From: Ehretia macrophylla
Lineage: Eukaryota; Streptophyta; Magnoliopsida; Boraginales; Ehretiaceae
Length of the DNA: 64,000 nt
NCBI GenBank assembly: GCA_037974665.1
Contig: CM075769.1
Location: forward strand, 23,586,139-23,650,138
Direction: 5' to 3'
Part shown: positions 22,235 through 34,909 of the stretch, one piece after another
How positions within the stretch are numbered: position 1 is the stretch's first letter
Layout of the letters: each line of letters opens with the position of its first letter
The notes under the pieces: model-generated
Database searches by the model: none
Seen by the model: only the letters and a program-made list of their open reading frames with translations
Told to the model about the DNA's origin: nothing
Made by a program: the position numbers and the translations under genes

Positions 22235-25200
22235 TGTCAAGCCTCGAACCCAGCCCTGTGTAGGACTAAGTCCGAGTGCGACAGTTGAATCGATTATGAT
22301 TTCTTACTTAGTCAAAATTTTAACTTATTAATAGTTTCCTTGAAAATTGGGCAACATAACGACTGTAATTTGGACATAACGGTTTTTTTTTTCTTCGACT
22401 TGTAAACAGAAAAGCCACAATTCTACATCTCCAAGTCCTTTACTTCAACACCATAACTCCCAATCAACAATACAGTTCACAACACACAAATCATAACCTA
22501 GAATCTCAAAATAGTTCATTCATACATTGACAGGATTTAAACTTACTAAACAACCTGGCTTGATGATATACATCTATTACTTGCATTTAAAGAAAGGTTT
22601 ATTTACAACCATGATATTCCCTATCAGCCGACACGTAGCCAATTACCCAAAAATAAAACCGGCTACGTGCATCACTTGTATAAGAGCTAATTAAGTCATC
22701 AAACTAAACTCCCAACCAAATACAAACCACGACCAAGTTAGTTTACTTATTCAAGTTCTTGATAATTTAAAACCACCTACTCGTCCAAAATAATATATAG
22801 AATATAATTGTTTCAAGTCACATCATTCAGCCATTCACCTAAAACAGATGCATGTCATGCATCAGGCACTTCTAGTTCAGTATTATGAGGATTATCCTCA
22901 TAGTATTGAACATAACCTTCTTCATTGCTTGAAAGGGAGAAACAAAAGTGGGTGAGCTTATACTGCACCAAAGCTCAGTGGGGAGGAATCTGAGAAGGGT
23001 TTTCGAATATGTTTTCCTGTTTATAAATCATTTGGAAACCTTGGAATGCAATGTAAGCAATATCTGCAATCAAGTATCCATATACGACTCATTTATCACA
23101 TAATGAGTAAGGTAAAGCTTACTCTTTCACATCACATCATTTTCATTCGGTGGCCAGCCTTCACATTCATATTCACTTATCTTGTCTTCATCGGGTATTC
23201 CATCATCTCCAAGGATGGTAATGTTCCCAAGCGAGAGAAAACTCTACAAGGGCGGCAAAGTTCCAAAAGAGATATACGATTCAATTCCCCTAGGGTGGCA
23301 ATGTTCCTAAGCAAGAGAAAACTCTCCGAGGGTGGTAAAGGTCCCAGCGAGCAATACAATTCAATTTTCCCAGGGTGGCAATGTTCCCAAGCGAAAAAAA
23401 ACTCTCCAAGGGTGGCGAAGGCCCTAGCGAGGTATACAAGTTCATAATTTCACATACTTGTACATTTATAGCATATTAAACGAGTTAACAAATAACGTTT
23501 CAACGAATTTCACATTTACGATTTAACAAGTACATTTATACATTTAGAAATCATTTAATAATACCACATAGTAATGAGAACTTGCAATATAGTCATTTAA
23601 ATAACAACTATTGACAATAACATATAACTAGTTAACTTAAGATAGCTTCAATCATTTTGCATTAGCCTATCTTTGGAAATTCTGTTAACTACTCTTCTGA
23701 ACTCTAAATAATCTGATTCAAGTATAGAATTAAATCTCTTCGAGTGTAGATAGTTTTAAAATCAAGCGGAGCTCAATTTTGATTTAAATTTATTAAGTTA
23801 TAAGTGACTAGAAAATTTTCAGCTATTTTGTGATTTTCAATTTTTCAGAGGCTCTAAATGATGGAATTAGCTCAATCATTCAAAACAATATTTGTTACAA
23901 ACTGACCAATCTACCTACTATAAAATTTTCAAAATTTTTCAAGCACGTTTACTATTTTTAAAATGCAAAAGAAACCAAAGGTAGTAAGCTGTCCGGTTTT
24001 CAGCAAAATTTCCACAACCTGCTGTAATGAGTTATTTTGAGCATGAAAATGATTTTTTCTCAAAAAACTTTCAACACAAGAATTGTTTCTCTATGAGTCT
24101 AGAATAATATAGAATTTTTCCAGATTTTTAGTACATGATATAACAACTCAAACAACTCAAAAACTTTAACTGCACAAGGCTGTCTAGAAAATGCTATCAT
24201 ATGAATATTGCAAATTTAGCTTCTATATCCACAAGATCAACTTCCACAAGCTCTAGCAACATTTATAAGCATCATCTAAGCATATGTATATAGCTTGTAT
24301 CCATTATTTTTCTCCAAGAAGCTTCAAGCAACAACAATGGTAACTTTTGATATAACCACTAACAAGCATGCTTCTAACACTTTTAATCCATGATTTAGCT
24401 AGCATATCAATATACAATCTCTACAAATCATATATATGCATTTAGATTTCAATAAAAAAAAAAAAGTTTTGAAAATCCCTCACCTTGGAAATTTTTGGTT
24501 GAAAATGCTAGAAAACTATGAAAAATGCTTGGAATCTACCTAGCTAGCCTTGGAATCAACTTTGTTGCACTTGTCTTTCACAAAGTTTTGCAAGACAGCT
24601 AGAAAACTTCTTCATTCTCCTTGGGCAGCCGTCGGGTATGGTAGGGCAAGGATGAAGAATAAGATATTTCCCTTATCTTGTAGGCTAAGCTTAAGTTTTG
24701 CATAATTATGCTTTGACCCCACAAGTTTTCCTTCTTTGCAAAGCCACCCCATTTTTCCTCTTCCTTTGGTCGAGGGGCTCTAGAATAATTTTAGAAAACT
24801 TAGTTTTAGTTTTAATTGTAAAACTTGGTGCCCAAGTATAGCTTTTGGTATTTGCAAATTGACCCCAAAAGTTTAGAAGTTTTGCTATTTGACCCCAAGT
24901 ATTTTTCTAGCTTTGCAAATCTTTCCCTTTTCTTTTCTTCTCATGGCCGTGGGTTACAAGTGTAGTTTATAAGCTAATCCTAGTCCTAGGTAGTTTAATT
25001 AGTGTCTAAGATAAAGTTTAGTTAATTGCACTTTGGCCCCAAAGTTTTCTAATGTTTGCAAAGTTGCCCCGAAAGTTATTCTACCTTATTCTTATAACTC
25101 TAACTTAATTTCTAACTTACTTCTATTGCACATAATAAGCATTTAAGATATACAAAAATTAATATATATATATAAGCAATAAATTACATTTAATTTCACA

Positions 25201-25243
25201 TAATAAAATAGTAATGCATATGAGTTTGGAACCGGGCCTCACA
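22235..25243 (-). repeat. 3' LTR of the gypsy element
   Basis: 3009 bp, TGTCAAGCC to GGGCCTCACA on the plus strand. Includes a three-unit internal repeat and a short (TA) run at 25163-25175. Matches 39090-41477 plus 46193-46785 with scattered substitutions and small indels. Confidence 0.92.
23215..23440. repeat. Threefold repeat inside the gypsy 3' LTR
   Basis: Units of about 80 bp, each with ATGTTCCCAAGCGAGAGAAA then ACTCTCCAAGGGTGGC and a GTCC(C/T)AGCGAG tail, starting near 23221, 23301 and 23378. The plus-strand open frame seen here is a by-product of the repeat. Confidence 0.8.
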
Positions 25244-25283
25244 TCCTTCCCCCTTTAAAAGAATTTCATCCTCAAAATTTTAG

Positions 25284-26053
25284 TTATTTGTCAAATAACT
25301 TAGAATACTTTTTTTCCATCTGATCTCGATGTTCCCATGTTGCTTCCTCTATACCATGGTTGTTCCACAAAACCTTAACCATCAAAATCTTTTTCATCCC
25401 TAACTCGCGCTTCTACTCATCCAAAATCCGAACCGGGTTCTTATCATATGACAAGTTCTCTTGAATTTGCAATGGCTCGGGCTCCAAGACATGAGACGAA
25501 TCGGGATGATATTTTCTCAGCGTCGATACATAAAACACATTGTGCATATTTGCGAGATTTGGAGGCAATTCCAACCGGTATGCCATCTTACCGATTCTCC
25601 CAACAATCTCAAACGATCCCACATACCTTGGGTTAAGTTTGCCACCTTTACCGTGACAGGTCAATCCTCTCCGAGGTGATACCTTCAAGAACACCCGATC
25701 CCCTACCTCAAACACTAGATCCCGTCTTCACCTATCAACATAAATTTTCTATTGACTCTGAGCGGTGAGCATTCTCTTTCGAATCAGATGCACGTTCTTA
25801 ATCTTTTTCACTAACTCTGGCAACACAGTACGGTTGACTGCTTTCATTTCCTTAACTTTATCCCACTATAGCGAAGATCTACATAGTGCGGTGAGTATTC
25901 TCTTTCGAATCAAATGCACGTTCTCAATCTTTTCCACTAACTCTGGCAATACAGTGCGGTTGACTACTTTCATTTTCCCAACTTTATCCCACTATAGCAG
26001 AGATCTACACAATGTGGCGAGCATTCTCTTTCGAATCAGATGCATATTCTCAA
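25284..26053 (-). pseudogene. Gypsy integrase tail with chromodomain-like C-terminus, truncated
   Basis: Minus-strand reading gives FEVGDRVFLKVSP, VGRIGKMAYRLELPP and FYVSTLRKYHPDSSHVLEPE, the standard end of gypsy integrase, then after a TAG (25415-25413) KRELGMKKILMVKVLWNN and EEATWEHRDQMEKKY to a TAA at 25284. More stops lie upstream near 25740. The 5' edge at 26053 is a deletion junction with a copia LTR. A 126-bp tandem duplication is listed separately. Confidence 0.85.
25765..26053. repeat. 126-bp tandem repeat in the gypsy integrase
   Basis: About 2.3 copies with GAGCATTCTCTTTCGAATCA, GAGTATTCTCTTTCGAATCA and again GAGCATTCTCTTTCGAATCA, starting near 25767, 25893 and 26019. The period is 42 codons, so the frame is kept. 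The last copy is cut at the deletion junction. Confidence 0.85.
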
Positions 26054-26737
26054 TCTTCTCTCAATATTGCTCACAAATTCTTGCTCTAGTATAGCACAAT
26101 GATGATTAAAAGATGAATATAGTGTTAGAAATCAAGAGTAATTGCTTTGAATCAATAATTTGGAAGATAGCTGTTGAGAGAGATTAATAGAGGCTGAGAG
26201 ATACAAATAGCTCTATTTTTAAAACAGCGTTTTAGCCTGATCGGATGACCCATGCTCGACACGTCGACCGGAAGAGGAGCCCTCTTTCGGTGGAGAAGCT
26301 TCGGGCGGAAGACCCCCTTTGGCACTAGTCGACCGGTTCTCCCGGGGTCGTCCGGTTTGCTCAAAAGTTGTAAGAACTTGGGTTTTTTGATGTTTCTTTT
26401 AAATAGTCTTTTGTAAAATATTTTTCAAAGATAGATGAATATTTCAAAAATACTTTTAGGAATCATTATTGAGCATATACCATTTGCAAGACCCAAACCC
26501 CGATCAAGTCCTAATCAGTACCCCTTATGACTTCCGTCTCCATCCTTATAGCTCCATCTTTATTCTTCGAATCTTTATCTTTCTTTGATGGATGATCTTC
26601 TTTCTTCTTTAGCTTGATGAACTTGGATTCAGAGTCAATCATGATTTATCTCACTCATGCACACTAAAACAAACTCATTAAACATAACCATGGTTTGTTA
26701 TCATCAAAACCAAGATTAAAAGCCCTTTAGGCTAACA
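26054..26737 (-). repeat. Truncated 3' LTR of the SIRE-like copia
   Basis: 684 bp matching 36376-37082, from CTTCTCTCAATATTGCTC to GGCTAACA. The outer 505 bp of the LTR are absent, and the junction at 26053/26054 goes straight into the gypsy integrase repeat. Confidence 0.9.
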
Positions 26738-26921
26738 ATCTTTCTTTTTTTGATGATGACAAAACCTTTCTCAAATAGTAATAACAATGTAAGCATAATG
26801 AGTTTGAGAGAGCATTTAGTTCACTTTAAGTTTGTACAAGCTCCCCCTTAGTTAACCAATTTAAGATTAGGTCTCTTCCTCAACTTGTGCATACTTTAAC
26901 TAAAGTTGATTTCTTGCTCCC

Positions 26922-29171
26922 TATAATGCCCCGACCCGTATATCTACAAAGGCTAAGGCCAGAACACGACATTCGTAACCAGTAAATTTGAAAATTGAAA
27001 GCTTAACAACCTGTTCATCCATCTTATATTCCATCAGAATTCAAAAGTCAACCAAGTCAACGGCCTTAGAAAAGGAACCATAATTAGTTATAAATGTACA
27101 AGACCTCGAACCACCTATCCATACATAAAGTCTAGCCAATATTCAGGTATGTAGGTCTCAAAAGAATGGATATTCTTAGTTACATAGTATTTTTCCAAAA
27201 GAATAAGTTATACAATAAGTATCTTAAGTTACATCAACAAGTAGTAATCACATAAGGCAGAAGTCCTCAATGTCACACCAAGGAGTTTCTTTATCATTCC
27301 GAGTGGCCTACTCGTACTCAACCTCACCTGAAATATTGAAAGAGGGTGAGCTAATCCTGCATATAGCTCAGTGAGGATGAAATAGGAAGGTTTTCATAAA
27401 GATTTTATCATTTCGCAAACGTTTTAACAAACGTGCAATGCATAGAATATCATAATGAATACATTTATTAGTAAACATTAATCATATCTTCCCCCGAGGT
27501 ATCATTAGTTCCTAGTGATTCGATTATTCCGGGGTATTCAATGTCGCTCGGCAAGAGAATAAAGCAATACAATGGTAGCCGAGGTATACCGGCAAGCCCA
27601 ACGCTGCGCGGAGTTCCTGTCACTACCTTATTCAATGATGGTTGCAACCTAACCGCGCAATTACAATTCATATTCATATGCATTCACATAATCAAGAAAG
27701 TTAGTCAATCATATAACATATTCAAGTACATTATATATTTCGCATCATGTAAACGTGTCAATCATTGTTATATACTCATATAGACATGTAAACTCCCTTA
27801 GTACTATCATGTAATAATAAGGAATAACAAGAACTTGAAAGATTACTACTTAACAACAACACTTACCATTAGCATACACTAGATACACCAAGTAAACCCC
27901 ATGCTCCTAGATTACGCTGATTTAGGAGGTAAATTTGTCTACTTTCCCAAACTCCAATTAATTTGATTTTAGTCTATAATCTAAGCTTATCGAAAGTAGA
28001 TAGTTCTAGAATCAAACGAAAGTCAATTCGAAGTTGAATTGACCGAGATATGGTCTTCGGAAAATTATTGCGCAAAGCTATCTGAGAAGCCGGGTGAGTT
28101 AGTCGACCAGCTTTTACAAAGATTTTGGTCAAATGTCGGTTGAGTAGCCGGGCGAGTTTAGTCGACCAGCTTAGTTGACCGACCTGGGAAAAATACACCC
28201 GTAAATCCTCATTTTTCTACTCATTTTCTTGCCATCTTTCTCCCAACCTTCAACAAGTATTCATGCATACTCTAGATGGTTTATTAACAACATTTATGAG
28301 TTCCAACAACCAACCACAACACCCTTCAACCTACAATCTACATCCAAAATCCCAAGAATCAATGATAGCTCATAATAACAAAATCACCACCTAAGTCCTA
28401 AAATGCAAGATTCATGCTCTCAACCCTTGCATACATTTTACATACACTCCAACATATACAAGAACAATACCTAGCCCATCAACAAATCCTCAAGATCATC
28501 CAATACAAATTAGGAAAGCCCTAGATCTACAACACACACAAATGTTCAACCTTCACATTTAAGCTTTTGTATGCACACCACAATAAAGCTAACACCAAAT
28601 GCATATCAAACAATCTTAAATGAGCTTTTCAAAGAAGTTTTAAAGAATCCCTCACCTCAACAACGCAAGAGAAATGTTAGTTCAAGGTTGTAGGATGAAA
28701 GTCAAGCTTCAAAAATGGCTAACAATGGCTTCTTCTCCTTTTCTTCTTCCTCTTTTTCTTCTTCTTCTCCCTCCTTGATCGTGTGAGTGAGTAGTGAGTG
28801 TGTGTGTAGAGCTTTGTGTGTGTTTGAGTGTGTGGTATGTGTTTTGAGTATGAGAGAATAGTGTTGTTAGGTGAGATTTTATTTGACATGCCAAATGACC
28901 ACCTTGCCCTCCAACTTAATGCTATTTATTCTATGCCATTCTAGTTGTATATTAACTAGTTAGTTGCTAGGTTTAGTTCAATAATATTTAATTATCCTCC
29001 TACGACATTTAAAACATGTAATGGCATGTTAAACAATGAAATGCACGTAAATTGAGATAAATGATCTTAAAACAATATAAATGTACATAAATCAATATAA
29101 AAGCATAAAAAATAATTTAATTATGTATGATATGACCTATATGCATATGTGGTCTCGGGCTGGGCTTTATA
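26922..29171. mobile_element. Gypsy solo LTR inside the SIRE-like copia
   Basis: 2250 bp flanked by an exact 5-bp TSD, CTCCC at 26917-26921 and 29172-29176. Ends read TATAATGCCCCGACCC and GTCTCGGGCTGGGCTTTATA, where related gypsy LTRs have TG and CA, so both termini look mutated. No coding sequence, primer site or polypurine tract inside. Blocks such as GGTGAGCTAATCCTGCA and AGCTCAGTGAGG resemble the large gypsy LTR at 22235, so it is a related family. Confidence 0.85.
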
Positions 29172-29481
29172 CTCCCCTTCAATGTATGAGTCTTCTTTTA
29201 GGCTCAAATTTCTAAGTTTTATCATGCTACTACACATAACATATTTTCTCCCATTTTTTGTCATTAGCAAACAAGGTAATAGAAGAGGAAGGGTAATAAT
29301 GTAAAGCAAAGAATAACAAATGAAAAGTAAAGATCAAGATAATAGAAGCATATATTGGAAGAACATAGAAAGTTAAAAACTTAAACACAAAAAATGCATG
29401 AAAAGATGTTTTTGAAAGGAAAATGCAATATCTAGGGGATAAGGGAAAGAAAAACATCCTAGGCATCTCAAAGCATCCTTC

Positions 29482-30670
29482 CTAGTCCTTCATAAACTTC
29501 TCATAGAGTTTCTCAAGCATAATCTTCATACCCTTCATCTCGATGTTTACTTGATCAAAGCTAGCGCCAACATCCAAAGATAATTGATCAATTCGCGAAG
29601 TCAAATTGTCAAGCTTGGTATTGACTTCTTCAAGAGTGGATTGGTGAGATTTTCTTCTTGTAGAAGTACTTACACCTCCAATATCAACCCGTGAAGCCCC
29701 AATATATGCATCTATTGTTTCATTACCTCCTTCATCACTTTCGCTTGCTACTTCACCATCATCTCCCTCCTTCCCAAGGTCATAGTTTTTTATATCGTCA
29801 GCGATTTCAGTTTGACCCTTGAGGAATTGACGTTGCTCTATATAGAAGACCTCATTATTCACAAGAGCCTTAAATTGTCTATCAAGACAATATTTATCTA
29901 GAGGATAGGTGACAACATTTAGAGGTTCTAAGTGACTAACATGAGCAACATCATTCATGTGGAAAAGATGACAAAATCATTCCATAGGGCATGGACTTCT
30001 TCTTGAAAGCCAACATGTGACTAAGCATGATGTGGGAGAGGTTGATTTTCACCTTTTTGTAAATGAGATGCATTACATAGCCTGTGAAGAATAGAATAGA
30101 CCCGTCTTTCATACTTCGAGGCATGATGACTTGATTATGATATTTAGAAGCAATCGTTTTTTAGCACAAATGTCATCTCTTTTAGGCATGAATGTCTTCG
30201 ACCTTCCCAATCCTTCCCACAAAGTAGCAATCATCTTCTTTTGGGCGTTGTCGTGTAACACTTTTGGTAAATTGGCAGAGGAGTAGATCTTGAGGCCACT
30301 ATTGGGAATGCCAAACATTCTAGCCATATCATGTTCGCTCAAAAAGATATTCACACCATGAACTAAACTTTTTATCCTACTTACACCCTATTTTTCTCCT
30401 TCAACCAAGTAGGCATAGAATTCTCGAATCCATTCATCGCAATTTATATCCTCAAGTCCAAAGAGAGGAAGCCATTTTTGATGTCGAAGAAATTTGTAGA
30501 TATAGGTTTGTTCTAAAAAGTTTGGAAGATCAATGAGTTTACCCCATAGAATTTCCTTCTTGGAGTGATCACCCGAGGCAATGATATATGAGGGATCCTA
30601 TGGATCAATAGTATGAGGCCTAAACTCGGTCCTTTTTTTTCTTGGAACCTTGTCTTGATGAGGATGCCAT
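29482..30670 (-). pseudogene. Post-pol ORF of the SIRE-like copia (plant transposon-protein-like domain)
   Basis: Lies after pol in the position of the env-like ORF of SIRE elements. Starts at an ATG at 30670 (MASSSRQGSKKKRTEFRPHT). Readable blocks: KLIDLPNFLEQTYIYKFLR, EWIREFYAYLVEGEK, then VNIFLSEHDMARMFGIPNSG, and a C-terminal 158-codon open part (29482-29958) rich in acidic residues with a coiled-coil-like end (LEEVNTKLDNLTSRIDQLSL). The FYAYL...MARMFGIP pattern resembles the domain annotated as putative plant transposon protein (Transposase_32). Stops and frameshifts interrupt it. No signal peptide or convincing membrane segment, so it is not an obvious envelope protein. Confidence 0.6.
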
Positions 30671-31242
30671 GAGTAGGAGGAGGAATTTCAAGAAAAAAAC
30701 AAGGAAAACTTGGTTGATGAATTTTATCAAACACTTAGTGTGTGAGAAAAGTTTGAAGAAAAGTTTAATGAAGATTTGAAGAGAATGAGAAGCTTTGGAG
30801 TTGGTTGTGAGAATTGTTAAGCTTCACCCTCTTTTTATAGGAAAATGATGAAGATGAAAGGTTTACAAGTGTTAATGGTGATTAATGAAGTTTAATAGGG
30901 AAGATGGAGAGGTTTTTAAGAGAAATAATGAGTGAATGAAGAGTTAAAAAATGTGTTTTAAAACTTGTGCCCGGTAGTGCAGCGATCGGATGAATGTATG
31001 CGTACTGGTCGACCAGAGCCAATACCCTCTTCCGCCCGCAACACTTTTACCAGACGAGGGGTAGAGCAACCGGTCAACCAGTGAACTCACCCTCTTCCGG
31101 TGGTACAGTTTCTGCTAGGGATTGCTTCTGACTTTAGAAAACTCCAAGTTTTGCAATTTTTTCACATTTTAAGCATACCCAATTCTCTTCTAATCACACA
31201 AAATTGATTTTCATGCAATGGTTTGGTAAAAATATTCGCTAA

Positions 31243-33968
31243 TTAATGCAATGAATCAACAAATTCAAGTACATCGTCCCCTTTTTTAACATGATCTCTA
31301 ATGAAATGATGCCTAATTTCAATATGTTTAGTTCTAAAATGTTGGATGAGATTCTTAGTGAGATTAATGGCACTTATATTGTCGCATCTAATAGGCACAT
31401 TATCGTAAACAATACCATAATCGAGCAAATTTTGTTTCATCCAAATAATTTGGGCTATGCAATTTTCGGTAGATACGTATTCAGCTTTGACTGTAGAGAG
31501 AGATACACTATTTTGCTTTTTACTAGACCATGAGATTAATGATTGACTTAGAAATTGGCAACATCCACTAGTACTCTTTCTATCTACTCGATCTCCAGCA
31601 TAATTCGCATCCAAATAACCTACAAGTTCAAATGATGTGCTTTTCGGATACCACAATCCTAAATCAATAGTCCCCTTAAGATATCTAATGATTATTTTTA
31701 CTGCATTTAAGTGAGACTCTTTGGGACAAGATTAAAAACGAGCACATAAGCACACAACAAATACAATATCGGGTCTAGAGGCAGTTAAATAAAGAAGGCT
31801 TCCGATCATACCTCGATATTACTTTTCATCTACCTTGTTACCTTCTTCATCTTTGTCAAGTTTGACTAAGTTGATATTGGTGTACTCATTTCTTTTGCTG
31901 ACTCAAGCCTAAACTTCTTGATGAGTTCTCTAGTATACTTGGCTTGGTTTATGAAAGTACTCTCTTGTGTTTTCTTGATTTGGAGTCCGAGAAAGAAATT
32001 CAATTCTCCCATCATACTCATTTCGAATTCTTTGTGCATACACTTAGAGAAATACTCACAAAAAGATTCATTAGTGGCACCAAAGATTATATCATCAACA
32101 TAAATTTGTACAAGCAATATATCTTTACTTTTTGTTTTAACAAAGAGAGTAGAATCTATTGCCTCTAGTGAACCTTTTTTCAAGCAAATAATTACTAAGC
32201 CTATCATACCATACTCTAGGTGTTTGCTTAAGGCCATACAATGCCTTATCTAGTTTATATACATGATTTGGCAAGCTAGAATCCTCAAATCTGGGTTGTT
32301 GTTTCACATAAACTTCTTCCTTGAGATAGCCATTTAGAAAGACACTTTATACATCCATTTGATATAATTTAAAGTCCATATAACATGCAAAGGCAAGAAG
32401 TATACGAATAGATTCAAGTCTAGCTATAGGAGCAAAGGTCTCATCATAATAGATGCCTTCTTCTTGATTATACCTTTGAGCCACTAGCCTAACTTTGTTT
32501 CTAGTTACAACCCCGGATTTATCTAGTTTATTCCTAAATACCCATTTTGTACCAATTATAGGGTAATCTTTAGGTTTTTCAACTAGATGCCATACTTCAC
32601 TTCTTTCAAATTGGTTTGATTCTTCTTACATGACAATTATCCAATCTTCATGATCTAATGCTTCTTTAACATTTTTAGGCTCTACTTGGGAAAGAAAAGC
32701 AACGTGTTCACAATAAGCATTTAGGTTGGAACGAGTTCTTATTCCCTTGGAAGTATCACCAAGAATTTGATCATTTGGGTGATCTCTCACAAATTTCCAA
32801 CACCTTGGTAGATCTTCATTTGTTGTAGCTTCTTGAACATTTTGCATTGGTTGTTCATGGTCTTGTGGATTTGCTAGAGCTTCACCATCCTTTGAGGTTT
32901 GACCCTTTTCAAGATGTGTCTCCTTTGGATCACTTGGGGTTCCCTCATTGCCAATGGTTGTAGGTAGGATTTGAATGTCTACTTCGGGAACTCCTACATC
33001 ATCATCATTCTTTCTCAGGACAAAAGGATTAGTTTCATCAAAATCTACATGCGTAGATTCTTCAATAAGCATGTTTCTTTTGTTAAAAACTCTATAAGTC
33101 TTGCTTCTAGAAGAGTAACCCATAAAAAGTCCTTCATCCGATTTAGAATCAAATTTGCCAAGATGTTCTTTTGTATTTAGGATGAAACATTTACAACCAA
33201 ATACTTTAAAGTAAGACACATTTGGTGCTCTACATTTCCATAATTCATAAGGTGTTTTCTTTAGAAAATGTCTAATTAGCACACGGTTTAACACATAACA
33301 TGCAGTATTTATGGCTTCACCCCAAAAATATATTGGCAAGTTGTTTTCTTTCAACATTGTTCTTGCCATTTCTTGTAAAGTCCGGTTCTTTCTTTCCACT
33401 ACCCCATTTTGTTGAGGAGTTCTAGGAGCCGAAAAATTATGTTCAATGTCACGTACTTCACAATAGTCCATAAAAGATACATTTAAAAATTTGGTGCCTT
33501 GGTTACTATGAATACAATTTATATAATAGCCTTTCTTATTTTGCACCTTATTACAAAGTTTAGAAAATTCATTGAAGACATCATTTTTATGTGCAAAGGG
33601 TCTCACCCATATGAATCTAGTATAATCATCTATGATAACATAGATATATTTAGATCCACCTAGGCTTGCCATATCCATTGACCAAAAAGATCCATATGTA
33701 ATTTTTGTAAAGCTCTTGATGTGGTTACCTTGCTAATTGTTTTGAAAGATATTTTGTGTTGTTTTCCAAATTGGCATGCATCACATAAATGGTCTTTTTG
33801 AAATCTAGTCTTAGGAAGACCTATGACAAGTTCTTTTCTAGAAAGTTTAACAAGTAAATCCTTGCTAGCATGAACAAGTCTCATATGCCATAACCATGAG
33901 TCTTCATTAATGGTAACTAAGCATGTCACATTTTGATACTTTAATTCATGGAAATTTATCACATACAC
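31243..33968 (-). pseudogene. Broken pol of the SIRE-like copia
   Basis: Minus strand: gag-pre-integrase WLWHMRLVHAS and CDACQFGKQHK (33968-33660), integrase IYVIIDDYTRFIWVRPFAHK, RTPQQNGVVERKNRT (33678-32626), reverse transcriptase with IYVDDIIFGATN (about 32600-31866), RNase H GYLDANYAGDRVDRKSTSG (31656-31243). The parts lie in several frames with stops between. In the integrase the second catalytic Asp is Asn (HSNQGTKF where SDxGGEF is usual). I could not find the protease motif between gag and integrase. Confidence 0.88.
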
Positions 33969-34909
33969 ATTGTCGCATCATTAAGAGTCAAATGCCAAAC
34001 TTTGAATTACAATATATACCATATTCTTGACTTGCAACATTTCAATCACATCAATTTGATAATATCAAACTCAAGTATATATAATTCATTTGTAAGATAT
34101 TCGTCTTTCTAAACACTTCATATGACATTCATTACATGAATATTCATTCATTCAATTTAATTTTATACCACAAAATTTGAACAAAAGAAATTGATTCATG
34201 GGTTACATGGGTGAAAAGGTTCTTTTAACTTCTTTCTTCCACCACTAGAAGCTTGTTCATCTTCTTCTTTATCTATCTTTTATATTCTTACATTAAAGAG
34301 GCATGTAAATCATCAAAATCTCCCAAACCTCACTTTCATGTTCATAATCTTCTCCATCAATGTTCATTTCATCTTTCTCAAAAGAGAACCGTTTTTTAGT
34401 TTTCTCAATGTTATCTTTTAACATTCTTTGGAAGTATCTCAAATTCATTTTCACTAAAATAACTTCCATTGTGCCAATGTATTCCTATCTTATTGGATGT
34501 ACCACATATTCAAATACCAAGTATGACTTAACTAAACCACCTGAAGGAATTTTAAGAAAATGAATATTCTAGCCAAGATTATTACATTTAGCATAAACTT
34601 TTTTCACTTAATTAACAAATAATGCATTATCTTTTTTAATTTTAGTCACACATGTAAAATAACACATAGTTGACTAATCAAGTTGAATTTTAAACCATTC
34701 TCAAGAAACACATATAAAAATAAATAATTTCAATGTTACCCGTGCTTCTTTATCTCAATGATCTTGCCTTTTTCATAAGTTGCATCACCATCTTCTTTGG
34801 TGTTGCTAGACATTCCGACAACAAAGCAAGATCTAGGTACCCATCTTTCATTGGGTCCTCGAGGGTGAGTTTCATTTGTTGTGACTTTAACAATCCATTT
34901 GTGTTTTAG

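Noticed and set aside
23215..23440. CRISPR-like array
   Set aside because: Only three long, imperfect units without unique spacers, inside a plant LTR; also present in the sister LTR.
23046..23447. 133-codon plus-strand ORF with repeated KREKTL-like words
   Set aside because: Generated by the triple repeat in the gypsy LTR, on the strand opposite to the element's genes.
29482..30670. Envelope gene of an endogenous retrovirus
   Set aside because: No signal peptide, no membrane anchor and a better resemblance to plant transposon-associated proteins.
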